A stretch of DNA of 64,000 nt from contig JAFZBN010000015.1 of NCBI GenBank assembly GCA_017561715.1, forward strand, positions 248,001 to 312,000. The letters run 5' to 3'. The stretch's first letter is position 1. Each line of letters begins with the position of its first letter. This document shows positions 36,813-45,071 of this stretch, in pieces. The notes beneath the pieces are model-generated. The model was not told the origin of the DNA and ran no database searches. It was given only the letters and a program-made list of their open reading frames with translations. This DNA comes from Clostridiales bacterium. Lineage in GTDB: Bacteria > Bacillota > Clostridia > Saccharofermentanales > Saccharofermentanaceae. The position numbers and the translations under genes are program-made.

Positions 36813-37640
36813 ATGGAAAACACAATGACAAGAACAAAGGCCAGGAGAGGCTTCGGCTTCTACTGCAGGATATACAGGAAGATCCTCGTACAGGACTTAA
36901 AGAGTAAGATGAGCTATCGTGCGGACTTTCTGATCTCCACGATCGGCATGATCATGACGAACCTTTCGGGCTTCGTGACGTTCCTGATCCTTTTCAAGAA
37001 CTTCCCTTCCATCAACGGCTGGGACTACCATCACATGCTCTTTCTCTACGGATTCTCGCTGGTCGCGCTGACACCCGTGCAGTGCTTTTTCGACAACAAC
37101 TGGAACCTTCGTTTCCAGGTCCAAAGCGGTGATTTCATCAAGTACTGCTTCCGTCCGATCAACGTCTTCTTCTATTTCATGTCGGAAGTTTTCGACGTAA
37201 AAGGACTCGGACAGTTCGCGTTCGGTGTAGGCACCCTGATCTACGCGTGGGTCCACATCGGTATTCCCGTTACGCCCCTCGTGATCGCGAAGCTCGTGCT
37301 GTTCCTCCTGACGGCATCGCTGTTTATGATCGCGATCATGAACGCGGCGGCGGCGACCTGTTTCTGGATCGTCGGTTCCGGCTACGTCATGGTCATCATG
37401 TTCCGCTTTAAGGACTTCGCGAAGTACCCGTCGAACATCTTCCACGGCGTGTTCAGAATCCTCTTCACTTTCGTGATCCCGATCGCTTTTGTCGCTTACT
37501 ATCCGAGCCTTGCGATACTTGAATCCGACAGTGTTCCGGTCCTGACATGGTGCGCGCCGGCGCTCGGCATCCTCTTCTTCTATTTGAGCTATAAGTTCTG
37601 GATGCTCGGTGTCAGAAAGTACGACTTCACAGGTTCATGA
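36813..37640 (+). CDS. ABC-2 exporter permease 2 (DUF990/ABC2_membrane_6)
   Basis: 275 residues, about six hydrophobic segments. FKDFAKYPSNIF and the end YKFWMLGVRKYDFTGSG-like C-terminus are typical of the DUF990 family. It starts 1 bp after permease 1. The stop codon lies inside the left arm of the inverted repeat at 37637-37772. Substrate unknown; relatives have been linked to export of toxic organic compounds. Confidence 0.87.
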   Translation: MENTMTRTKARRGFGFYCRIYRKILVQDLKSKMSYRADFLISTIGMIMTNLSGFVTFLILFKNFPSINGWDYHHMLFLYGFSLVALTPVQCFFDNNWNLRFQVQSGDFIKYCFRPINVFFYFMSEVFDVKGLGQFAFGVGTLIYAWVHIGIPVTPLVIAKLVLFLLTASLFMIAIMNAAAATCFWIVGSGYVMVIMFRFKDFAKYPSNIFHGVFRILFTFVIPIAFVAYYPSLAILESDSVPVLTWCAPALGILFFYLSYKFWMLGVRKYDFTGS

Positions 37641-37772
37641 TTTAGAAGGACTATTTTTGAAATAAAAAAGAAAGTTTCTCCGACATGCCTCCGCAGGCCG
37701 CCTTGCGGCCGAGGACCAGCACGAGGAGAAACTTTCTTCATTTTTCCTCGCAAATTAGGACTTCTAAATCAT
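37637..37772 (+). repeat. 136-bp inverted-repeat-bounded unit containing terminator copy 2
   Basis: Left arm 37637-37657 (starts ATGATTTAGAAG) and right arm 37752-37772 (ends CTTCTAAATCAT) match at about 18 of 21 positions as inverted repeats. Between them sits the structured terminator. The left arm overlaps the permease stop codon. It may simply be an outer stem of the same transcript fold, or the footprint of a small mobile repeat. Confidence 0.6.
37670..37745 (+). terminator. Structured terminator, copy 2 of the repeated RNA family
   Basis: Outer arms GAAAGTTTCTCC (37670-37681) and GGAGAAACTTTC (37725-37736) form a perfect 12-bp stem, followed by TTCATTTTT. The interior has TCCGCAG, a hairpin GGCCGC-CTT-GCGGCC (37696-37710) and CGAGGACCAGCAC (from 37710). 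It follows the ABC-2 exporter operon in sense orientation. Confidence 0.85.
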
Positions 37773-37787
37773 GCATCTCAACGGTTT

Positions 37788-37814
37788 TTGACGTTTCTTT
37801 CCTTATGCTATAAT
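37788..37814 (+). promoter_or_regulatory. Promoter of the zinc-ribbon gene cluster
   Basis: TTGACG (37788-37793) and an extended -10 TGCTATAAT (TATAAT at 37809-37814), with a short 15-bp spacer. The first gene starts 36 bp downstream with AAGGAGACGATCAAT. Confidence 0.65.
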
Positions 37815-37849
37815 CACAATGGAATTCAAGGGATAAGGAGACGATCAAT

Positions 37850-38734
37850 ATGGCTAATGAGATCAGGAAATGCCCGAATTGCAATTCGCCTTTGACGCTT
37901 CAAAACGGAACCTGGTTCTGCCAGATCTGCGGCAGTTCCTTTGCCACGGACTGGCAGGCCGACGATGTCGAGCGCGCTCGTCAGGAGACGGCGTATCAGC
38001 GCGCGCAGGCGGATGCGCAGAGAAGGCAGGCGGTCTACCAGACCCAACAGTCCATTCAGCAGGCGAAAAACGCCAACGCGGCAAGAAGAACCGGCCAGGT
38101 GGCGCTGATGAAATTTGCCAAGCCTTTCCTTATCATCTTCTTCATCGGGATCATCCTCTTTATCGGACGAATCATTCTTTTCGGCGCGGTCGGATTTACC
38201 GTCAAGAATACAAACGTACTCAACGGAAACGATGATTCTTCGAACACCGCGCAAGAACAAAAACAGGTCATGTTCCCTGTCAACGATCTGGTAAAAGATC
38301 CTTCCTGCCTGGATGAAGTAATTGCCTCCGGCTACTACTATGCCGATAAGGAAACCGCGCAGGAGATCGACTTCGATGTTATAGCAAAGAAAACGGGATC
38401 CCCGGAGCTGATCGAGCTTTATTCGATCCAGCCGAAGGGCGACTACGGCACCTTCGTCATGATGGTCTGGAAAAACCTCTATCAGACAGACGACGGAACC
38501 ACTCTCGAGCTTTATGTCACCATGAAGATCTACCTTAAGAATATGAACACGGACGGAAGCGTCGTAAGCGACTACTCCCCGCTTGTTATCGGACAATCGT
38601 ATTCCTCTTCTGACGGCGGATATACCAACCTGGATCTTCTGCATCAGGAGACGATCACCCCAGCCGAAAACAGCGGCGATAAAGTAACTGAACTGCCCAT
38701 CACACAAGAACTCTTTTCGAAGATCTCAAACTAA
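37850..38734 (+). CDS. Zinc-ribbon membrane protein A
   Basis: 294 residues, no named family that I recognise. An N-terminal four-Cys zinc ribbon (CPNCNSPLTL, CQICGSSF) is followed by a Gln/Ala-rich helical stretch (about 40-85), one membrane segment (about 92-122) and an exported domain of about 170 residues. First of three tandem paralogues with the same layout, in one operon. Confidence 0.75.
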   Translation: MANEIRKCPNCNSPLTLQNGTWFCQICGSSFATDWQADDVERARQETAYQRAQADAQRRQAVYQTQQSIQQAKNANAARRTGQVALMKFAKPFLIIFFIGIILFIGRIILFGAVGFTVKNTNVLNGNDDSSNTAQEQKQVMFPVNDLVKDPSCLDEVIASGYYYADKETAQEIDFDVIAKKTGSPELIELYSIQPKGDYGTFVMMVWKNLYQTDDGTTLELYVTMKIYLKNMNTDGSVVSDYSPLVIGQSYSSSDGGYTNLDLLHQETITPAENSGDKVTELPITQELFSKISN

Positions 38735-38755
38735 CGCGGATAAGGAGGAAGAAAC

Positions 38756-39631
38756 ATGAAATTGACGAATCTCAATTGTCCGCAGTGCAACGGTTACCTT
38801 CAGCAGCAGGGAGACATGTTCTTCTGCAGCAGCTGCGGCAGTGCTTTTACCATTGACTATGACGAAGCGGACGTAAAATACACGGAGCTCGTTACCCAGG
38901 CAGACAGAACGAAGATGCTCCTTCAAAGCGACTTGGAAGTCATGCAGACAGACTTTCAGTTAAGTGAGAGCATGGCGGACCGCGAACAGCAGAGAAAGCT
39001 CCAGAAGGAATTAAAAGATAGCCTGAAGACGGCAACAAAGGCAGCTACCACATATCTCGTCGTCATGGGGATCGGTTTCGCGGCAGTCATCGCAATGGTC
39101 ATCTGGTCGAGCAAAAACTGGAAAAGCCACAAGGAACAGCAGGCGGCGAAGGACAAGGAAAGCGCGCAGCAGCTCGTTGAACTCGTAACTTCGGATCTGC
39201 ACTTCCTGGAAAATGAAGTGGCCAGAGGACAGAACTACGAATACAAGATCCGCATCGGATCTCCGGTCACCGACACACGCTTCCTGCAAGAGCGCACCGC
39301 GCATCTCGCCGGCGATCCGGAAATGACCGACCTTTATCTGATGACCGAAAAAACCAGCCATGCTCCGGAACTTTGGATCGTCTATCAGATCCCGTATGTA
39401 TACGATGATACATACGAGCAGATCTATATTTACGATGTCGTCAGTTTTAATGAGATCGCCAAGGATAAATACGGAGATCCGACTGCAAATGAGCATGCCT
39501 TTTCCCGCTCCAGTAATACGGGATGGAGAGGATTCTTTGAAAAAGATCAGCTCTACCGCGAATTGCTTCTCGCCTACGACGACTATGAAATTATGCCGAT
39601 CGATACTTTGAAAGGAGGAGCCGACAAATGA
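38756..39631 (+). CDS. Zinc-ribbon membrane protein B
   Basis: 291 residues. Zinc ribbon CPQCNGYLQQ / CSSCGSAF, then a coiled-coil-like helix with many Gln/Lys/Glu, a membrane segment (about 95-118) and an extracytoplasmic domain. Paralogue of its two neighbours. Start after AAGGAGGAAGAAAC. It overlaps the next gene by 4 bp, so expression is coupled. Confidence 0.75.
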   Translation: MKLTNLNCPQCNGYLQQQGDMFFCSSCGSAFTIDYDEADVKYTELVTQADRTKMLLQSDLEVMQTDFQLSESMADREQQRKLQKELKDSLKTATKAATTYLVVMGIGFAAVIAMVIWSSKNWKSHKEQQAAKDKESAQQLVELVTSDLHFLENEVARGQNYEYKIRIGSPVTDTRFLQERTAHLAGDPEMTDLYLMTEKTSHAPELWIVYQIPYVYDDTYEQIYIYDVVSFNEIAKDKYGDPTANEHAFSRSSNTGWRGFFEKDQLYRELLLAYDDYEIMPIDTLKGGADK

Positions 39632-40515
39632 AACTGGTCGTAATGAACTGTAAAAACTGTAATGCTCCCCTTCACCTCGTCGACGGAAAACTCGTCTGCG
39701 AATACTGTAATTCGATCACGGAGATCGAAAAAGACAGCAACAACGAGGCAATCGAAAGGATCGCCAACGCGGAAGAATACATCCGAAGATCCCTCGATCA
39801 GAAGAAGGTAAACCTTCAGCAACATTACCAGGAACTGGAAGCGCAGAAGCTCGAAAAGGAAGCCTACGAAGAGAAACTGAAAAAGGCCCGTCATCTCCGC
39901 TCGATGCTGAAGACCATTGTCAGGATGGTCATCATGCTCGTCGTTCTCGCAGCGATCGTCGCGGGCATGATCTACCTGGTCAAAAAGAGCGACGATAAGA
40001 AGAAAGAGCAGGAAGCCGCCCGTTACGAAGAGATGATGCGCAATAAGCCGGAAACGTATCGTCTGACGAAGACGGAACTTCTGAGAGATGACGCTTTTAT
40101 GAAAGAAGCGGAAAAGATGGCGCTGAAGTACTTAAAAGAAGATCACGCCGGCTCGATCTACGAAGCGACCGACGACGGACTCAATATCTGGAGCCTGGAG
40201 CAGGAGCCGGAACTTCTCGAAAAGTACCTGATCACGACAGATCGTGGTAACGGTGTGTATTTCTTCTATAAACTCATTCTCGAAACAGGTGACGGACTGA
40301 CCAAAGAAGGTTATGACTGCGTCGTGATCAGCGACATCTTCATGAATAAGAACGGCAAGATCACCACCGACGGAGAGTACTGGATCCACAGCGAAACAAG
40401 TGACACGTACGACTTCTACTTCGGTCTCGACTTCGATCTGGTCAGCATGAGAAACGACATCATCGAGAAGAAAAAAGCCGACGAGAACAAGCTGTATTTC
40501 GTATTCGATCTTTGA
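39628..40515 (+). CDS. Zinc-ribbon membrane protein C
   Basis: 295 residues. Zinc ribbon CKNCNAPLHL / CEYCNSITEIE, a charged helical region (about 45-90), a membrane segment (about 100-123) and a C-terminal domain resembling those of A and B (YLITTDRGNGVYFFYKLIL). The ribbon's location before the membrane segment puts it in the cytoplasm. Function unknown. Confidence 0.75.
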   Translation: MKLVVMNCKNCNAPLHLVDGKLVCEYCNSITEIEKDSNNEAIERIANAEEYIRRSLDQKKVNLQQHYQELEAQKLEKEAYEEKLKKARHLRSMLKTIVRMVIMLVVLAAIVAGMIYLVKKSDDKKKEQEAARYEEMMRNKPETYRLTKTELLRDDAFMKEAEKMALKYLKEDHAGSIYEATDDGLNIWSLEQEPELLEKYLITTDRGNGVYFFYKLILETGDGLTKEGYDCVVISDIFMNKNGKITTDGEYWIHSETSDTYDFYFGLDFDLVSMRNDIIEKKKADENKLYFVFDL

Positions 40516-40560
40516 TGCGAAAGCAGAAAACGAATCGCCTTTTATTCCTGATCCGGACTA

Positions 40561-40600
40561 TTGATTCACCCATTCACCTTGCGGTATAATAGGTGATATC
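40561..40600 (+). promoter_or_regulatory. rrf2 promoter with overlapping 17-bp operator
   Basis: TTGATT (40561-40566) and TATAAT (40585-40590), 18 bp apart. CCTTGCGGTATAATAGG (40577-40593) covers the -10; with flanks it is the inverted repeat TCACCT-N11-AGGTGA. The same 17-bp CCT-N11-AGG layout occurs twice at the metY promoter. Autorepression is likely. Confidence 0.7.
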
Positions 40601-40626
40601 AATCTGTTCCGGAAAGGAGAAATCCT

Positions 40627-41022
40627 ATGGTTTCTACAAAAGGACGTTACGCGATCCGCGTCATGATCGATCTGGCCGAGCACGATACCGGGAATTATGT
40701 CCCGCTGAAAGACATTGCCGAAAGACAGGATATTTCCAAGAAGTATCTTGAGATCATCGTAAAAGACATGGTAAATGGCGGTCTCGTTACCGGCGCCAGC
40801 GGAAAAGGCGGCGGATATAAGCTCACCAGAAAACCGAAGGATTATAAGATCGGAGAGATCATCGAACTCATGGAAGGAAAACTCGCGCCTGTTGCCTGCC
40901 TTTCCGACAAGACAAATACCTGCCCGAGAAAAGCATCCTGCCAGACTCTGCCCATGTGGGAGGAATATGACAAGATGGTCCACGACTTTTTCTACAGTAA
41001 GAAACTGAGCGATCTGATCTGA
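40627..41022 (+). CDS. Rrf2-family regulator (IscR-like, three-Cys)
   Basis: 131 residues. The winged helix (VSTKGRYAIRVMIDLA, DISKKYLEIIVKDMV, GKGGGYKL) is typical of Rrf2. The effector region has three Cys in C-x7-C-x5-C spacing (ACLSDKTNTCPRKASC), as in [2Fe-2S]-binding IscR relatives. No isc or suf genes lie in the window. Operator similarity links it to metY-cysK, so sensing of cysteine or Fe-S status is inferred. Start after AAAGGAGAAATCCT. Confidence 0.88.
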   Translation: MVSTKGRYAIRVMIDLAEHDTGNYVPLKDIAERQDISKKYLEIIVKDMVNGGLVTGASGKGGGYKLTRKPKDYKIGEIIELMEGKLAPVACLSDKTNTCPRKASCQTLPMWEEYDKMVHDFFYSKKLSDLI

Positions 41023-41027
41023 GACAG

Positions 41028-41045
41028 GTGCTTTTCGAAAAGCAC
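41028..41045. repeat. Perfect 18-bp palindrome made of two 9-mers
   Basis: GTGCTTTTCGAAAAGCAC lies between convergent genes, 5 bp after the rrf2 stop. It has no T-run. It consists of two head-to-head copies of the GAAAAGCAC motif. It might end transcription weakly, but no separate terminator is seen here. Confidence 0.75.
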
Positions 41046-41055
41046 TATCCGAGCA

Positions 41056-42447
41056 TTAATGATATTTCAACTCCGGATGCGCGTCGTAGAATGCGTTCTT
41101 ATCCGCGTACATTCTCTGGTCGGCCGCGCGCATGGCTTTGAGGATATCCGGCTCATCTTTACTTAACGCCACACCAACGGCAAATCTGACCGTTTCTGTG
41201 GCATTTGCTTTTTCAAGAAGTTCTTTCACGCGCGTTTCGACCGTATCCGCTTCCATGTCGCAGGCAATGACCATGAATTCGTCGCCGCCGGCACGGTACA
41301 CTTCCGCGTCTGAGAAAACATCCGACAGGATATCCGCCGCTTCCTTGATCATCTCGTCGCCCATGTGATGGCCCTGCGTGTCGTTTAACTGCTTTAAGCC
41401 GTTCAAATCGGCAAAGATGATCGCGAAAGGCTCCTGAAGCGAATCCTTTCCGGCGATAACGCGGTCGATACGGTTGTTCATGATATTTCTGTTCTTGATA
41501 CCGGTGAGCATATCGATCGAACTTAAGATACGAAGTCTTTCGACAAGAAGATGGTTCGCGATCTCGGATGCCACGAAGAACGTTGTCAGTTCGAGCGTCT
41601 CCTTGATCTTTACGGCGTTCTCGGTATTAAAGTTCGAAGACCAGATATACCCCAGGATCTCTTCTCCTCGTTTCAGCGGGAAAAGCACCAGGCTTCGGAT
41701 ATTGGCTTCCGTAAGAGACTCGTACCAAACCGGGTCTCTTCTTCGGATCTCGTCCATATCCTGTTCTTCGTTGATGATGATGCAGGTACTTCCCTGAAGT
41801 GTGTTCTCCCAGTTTTTCACCATATCGTAGAAGCCTTCATTCATATAGGCTGTGATCGACGGCAGAGACTCATCCCGTCTTGCTTCACCCAGCACACGAC
41901 AGGTCTTGGTGTCCGTATCCAAAAGCAGCAGACAGCACTCATCCGAGTCGCAGATCTCACGGATATCACCGATGACTTCCTGAACGGTCGCCTCGAAATT
42001 CGTGGTACCGCGGAACTTGATGCATGTCTCGAGAACTCGCGCCGAAGCATCCGCAGAAAGATCCGACATCTTCTCAGTATTGGCCTGTGGGGTGACTTCG
42101 TACGAATAGATGCAGTAGCCCTTATTCTCTTCGTCACAGTGCAGAGGGATCATGAACATGTTGAGCCAAAGGCCCATCTGGTAAAGGTTAACGTAGGTGT
42201 GCATCGGTTCCCCGCCGATCGCGCAGCGGTAAACAAAGTCCTCGAAATTCATATCTTTCGGAAAGCACATCTCGTAAGGACATCCCGGAACAAAAGGATG
42301 GCCAGTGATATGAAGGATATCCTCACAGTGCGGTTCATTTCCCGCAAGAACAAGGATATTGCCGTATCTCGTCTCATCGATCTTATCGATCGAGAGAATG
42401 CACGTTTTCGTCTTATACTGCTTCAGCATATCATCAAAAGACACCAT
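41056..42447 (-). CDS. GAF-GGDEF diguanylate cyclase
   Basis: Cytoplasmic c-di-GMP synthase of about 463 residues with no membrane segments. An N-terminal PAS-like region (about 1-140) and a GAF domain (about 145-310) precede the GGDEF domain with the intact motif RAGGDEF and SIDMLTGIKNRN. The ATG at 42447 has GGAGG spaced 5 bases; a GTG at 42501 lacks a ribosome binding site. -10 TATAAT lies near 42515 and a GAAAAGCAC copy (42493) follows it. Confidence 0.88.
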   Translation of the reverse strand: MVSFDDMLKQYKTKTCILSIDKIDETRYGNILVLAGNEPHCEDILHITGHPFVPGCPYEMCFPKDMNFEDFVYRCAIGGEPMHTYVNLYQMGLWLNMFMIPLHCDEENKGYCIYSYEVTPQANTEKMSDLSADASARVLETCIKFRGTTNFEATVQEVIGDIREICDSDECCLLLLDTDTKTCRVLGEARRDESLPSITAYMNEGFYDMVKNWENTLQGSTCIIINEEQDMDEIRRRDPVWYESLTEANIRSLVLFPLKRGEEILGYIWSSNFNTENAVKIKETLELTTFFVASEIANHLLVERLRILSSIDMLTGIKNRNIMNNRIDRVIAGKDSLQEPFAIIFADLNGLKQLNDTQGHHMGDEMIKEAADILSDVFSDAEVYRAGGDEFMVIACDMEADTVETRVKELLEKANATETVRFAVGVALSKDEPDILKAMRAADQRMYADKNAFYDAHPELKYH

Positions 42448-42564
42448 ATCGTCCTCCGAACTCTTTTCCGCCAGCGGGTGATCATTCTTTGTGAAAAGCA
42501 CCTATGTATCCATTATATGAAACTGAACGAAGAAATCCACAAATAAGTTTAAGGTTTACACTCT

Positions 42565-42660
42565 TTTTTCGAACAAAAAGACAGATCCATAATCATCGTT
42601 GCCGGTCCTCGGGCTTTGCCCTGCGGAATCGCTCCTCACGATCTGGATCTGTCTTCTGTT
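42565..42660 (-). terminator. Structured terminator, copy 3 of the repeated RNA family
   Basis: Outer arms ACAGATCC (42580-42587) and GGATCTGT (42644-42651) pair, followed on the minus strand by a T-run. Interior in sense: TTCCGCAG, hairpin GGGC-AAA-GCCC, then CGAGGACCGGCA (GGTCCTCG at 42603-42610 on the plus strand). It follows trpB. Confidence 0.85.
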
Positions 42661-42688
42661 TTTAAGCGTATTAATCTAAAGCGGTGTA

Positions 42689-44059
42689 TTAGTCGATCTT
42701 CGGAAGTGTAGCTCTGTACTTAGCAAGTTCCTCATCAGTCGGGATGTAGTCATCCATCTCACCGTTGTGGAACTTCTCATAAGCAACGAGGTCGAAGTAA
42801 CCTGTGCCTGTGAGGCCGAAGACGATGGTCTTCTCTTCGCCTGTCTCTTTGCACTTGAGAGCCTCGTCGATCGCGGCGCGGATCGCGTGAGAGCTTTCCG
42901 GTGCCGGGAGGATACCCTCAACACGAGCGAACATCTCAGCTGCTTCGAATACTTCTGTCTGCTTAACGCTGCGAGCCTCCATGAGACCATCATCGTAGAG
43001 CTGGGACAGGATGGAGCTCATGCCGTGATAACGGAGACCACCGGCGTGGTTCGGAGCCGGGATAAAGTCGGAACCGAGTGTGTACATCTTTGCGAGCGGG
43101 CAGACCATACCTGTATCGCAGAAGTCGTAAGCATATACACCACGTGTGAAGCTCGGGCAGGATGCCGGCTCAACAGCGATGATTCTGTAATCCGCTTCAC
43201 CTCTGAGCTTTTCGCCCATAAACGGAGAAATGAGACCACCGAGGTTAGATCCGCCGCCTGCGCAGCCGATGATGATGTCAGCCTTTTCGCAGAGTTTATC
43301 GAGAGCAGCCTTTGTCTCCAGACCGATAACAGACTGATGCAGGAGAACCTGGTTCAGAACGGAACCGAGAACGTAACGGTAACCCTCTGTACCTACTGCA
43401 ACTTCAACAGCCTCAGAGATCGCGCAACCGAGAGAACCTGTTGTACCCGGGTGCTTTTCGAGGATCGCCTTACCGACGTTTGTCGTATTGGACGGAGAAG
43501 GTGTAACGGAAGCGCCGTATGTTCTCATAACTTCACGACGGAACGGCTTCTGCTCGTAGGAAACCTTAACCATGAATACCTTACAGTCGAGATCGAAGTA
43601 AGAGCAAGCCATGGAAAGAGCTGTACCCCACTGACCTGCGCCGGTCTCTGTGGTTACACCCTTAAGGCCCTGCTTCTTCGCGTAGTAAGCCTGAGCGATC
43701 GCGGAATTGAGCTTATGGGATCCGCTGGTGTTATTACCTTCGAACTTGTAGTAGATCTTCGCCGGTGTGCCGAGCTTCTTCTCGAGGAAGTAAGCACGTA
43801 CCAGCGGAGACGGACGATACATCTTGTAGAACTTCAGGATCTCTTCCGGGATCGGGAAATAAGCGGTATCGTTGTCGAGTTCCTGCTTGATGAGTTCATC
43901 GCAGAATACCGGAGCCAGTTCTTCTGCCTTCATCGGCTGATGTGTGCCCGGATTAAGGAGCGGAGCCGGCTTGTTCTTCATGTCCGCGCGGACGTTATAC
44001 CATGCGGTTGGGATCTCCTTCTCGTCAAGGTATGTTTTGTAAGGAATTTTCTCAGACAT
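42689..44059 (-). CDS. trpB: Tryptophan synthase beta chain, TrpB2 type
   Basis: PLP enzyme joining indole and serine to tryptophan. 456 residues, the longer TrpB2 class rather than the TrpA-paired TrpB1. The PLP Lys is K116 in GSHKLNSA; the phosphate-binding loop is GCAGGGSNLGG. Start after GGAGACATATT. No trpA or other trp genes are nearby, so it may salvage indole. It is controlled by a tryptophan T-box (44119-44400). Confidence 0.93.
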   Translation of the reverse strand: MSEKIPYKTYLDEKEIPTAWYNVRADMKNKPAPLLNPGTHQPMKAEELAPVFCDELIKQELDNDTAYFPIPEEILKFYKMYRPSPLVRAYFLEKKLGTPAKIYYKFEGNNTSGSHKLNSAIAQAYYAKKQGLKGVTTETGAGQWGTALSMACSYFDLDCKVFMVKVSYEQKPFRREVMRTYGASVTPSPSNTTNVGKAILEKHPGTTGSLGCAISEAVEVAVGTEGYRYVLGSVLNQVLLHQSVIGLETKAALDKLCEKADIIIGCAGGGSNLGGLISPFMGEKLRGEADYRIIAVEPASCPSFTRGVYAYDFCDTGMVCPLAKMYTLGSDFIPAPNHAGGLRYHGMSSILSQLYDDGLMEARSVKQTEVFEAAEMFARVEGILPAPESSHAIRAAIDEALKCKETGEEKTIVFGLTGTGYFDLVAYEKFHNGEMDDYIPTDEELAKYRATLPKID

Positions 44060-44118
44060 AATATGTCTCCTTTCGTTTTATTGGGGCAGATCCTTCTTTT
44101 CTGCCGGAAAAACAAAAA

Positions 44119-44400
44119 TCCCGCCCCAGCTTCTTAATTTCTGCTGGGACAGGAACACTATTCTTTCCTGCGGTGCCACCCGGCTTGATCCCACTACACT
44201 TGCGTTTCGCGAGATCCTCTCACGCATACCGACATATGCTGGATTTTGTTGACGGGGCTCCTTTCCCCGGCGCAGATACTTGCCCTTTCGAGCTTTCCCC
44301 TTGCCCTCGGAAGTCCATTCGTCTCTGCCCTCTCCTGCTGCACTCTCACCATCGGCAACTCTCTGGATGGGAAGGAATCAGAGCTTACTCACTCTTCCTC
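44119..44400 (-). promoter_or_regulatory. Tryptophan-specific T-box riboswitch
   Basis: Read on the minus strand: stem I region, a specifier loop with GAATGGACTT in which UGG (44315-44317) is the Trp codon, the T-box core GGGTGGCACCGCA (44170-44183 area), and a terminator hairpin TCCTGTCCCAGC/GCTGGGGCGGGA (44119-44154) followed by TTTTTGTTTTT. Uncharged tRNA-Trp should allow read-through into trpB. It fills the space between trpB and higA. Confidence 0.92.
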
Positions 44401-44414
44401 TACGGTTTTTCTGC

Positions 44415-44444
44415 ATGATACCACTTGAAATAACGGCAAGTCAA
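44415..44444 (-). promoter_or_regulatory. Promoter of the trpB T-box transcript
   Basis: On the minus strand TTGACT (44439-44444) and TATCAT (44415-44420) are 18 bp apart, just upstream of the T-box. Confidence 0.7.
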
Positions 44445-44452
44445 GAGGAAAA

Positions 44453-44761
44453 TCACATGGCAATGCTCTGATATGGCTGAATTGCCTCGATTTCTTCTTT
44501 GAGTGCGATCTTCATCTCTCTGACATCAATATCATTCTGCATCGACAGAAAATAGCAATCTGACACACCAAAGTACTTAGCCAGGCGAAGAGATGTATCT
44601 GCAGTTATTTTCCTTCTTCCGTGAAGAATATCCTGAACGCGCGATACAGGAACATGAATATCTTTAGCAAGTTTATATGCAGAGATATCCATAGGTTTCA
44701 TGAACTCTTCAAATAAGATCTCCCCTATTTGTGGTGTCGATATATATTTGTCCATCTTCAA
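44453..44761 (-). CDS. higA: HigA-type antitoxin
   Basis: 102 residues. A helix-turn-helix of the XRE/HigA type (ISAYKLAKDIHVPVSRVQDI) starts near residue 25; the opening TPQIGEILFEEFMKP is typical of HigA. It follows higB by about 22 bp, the toxin-first order usual for HigBA. It probably neutralises HigB and represses the operon. Confidence 0.88.
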   Translation of the reverse strand: MKMDKYISTPQIGEILFEEFMKPMDISAYKLAKDIHVPVSRVQDILHGRRKITADTSLRLAKYFGVSDCYFLSMQNDIDVREMKIALKEEIEAIQPYQSIAM

Positions 44762-44783
44762 TTCTCCTTTTCAATTAACTCAA

Positions 44784-45065
44784 TTAATGATAATCAACAA
44801 TTTCAACATCGTAATAGTTGTTATCTTTGACCACAAAACAGATCCGATATTGCTGGTTTATTCGGATACTGTATTGTCCTTTTCTATTACCTACCAATGC
44901 TTCAAGATGATTTGCAGGAGGAACTTTCAGATCCTCAAGACAAATGGCATTGTCTATCATGATCAGTTTGCGAAGAGCCACACGCTGAATCTCTTGTGGC
45001 AACTTGGTCGAAAACACCTGTTTATAGACTTTTTCTGTTTCTTTGTTCCCAAAACTCATTATCAT
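44784..45065 (-). CDS. higB: HigB/RelE-type toxin
   Basis: About 93 residues. The RelE-fold pattern is visible (MSFGNKETEKVY, KLPQEIQRVALRKL, YSIRINQQYRICFVV, YYDVEIVDYH), as in ribosome-dependent mRNA endonucleases of the HigB type. I place the start at the ATG 45065, only 6 bases after the -10 hexamer, so the message would be leaderless; a GTG at 45080 falls inside the promoter. Confidence 0.87.
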   Translation of the reverse strand: MIMSFGNKETEKVYKQVFSTKLPQEIQRVALRKLIMIDNAICLEDLKVPPANHLEALVGNRKGQYSIRINQQYRICFVVKDNNYYDVEIVDYH

Positions 45066-45071
45066 GTTTGA

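Noticed and set aside
37637..37772. Insertion sequence
   Set aside because: Too short to code for a transposase and no target duplication is evident; kept only as an inverted-repeat unit.
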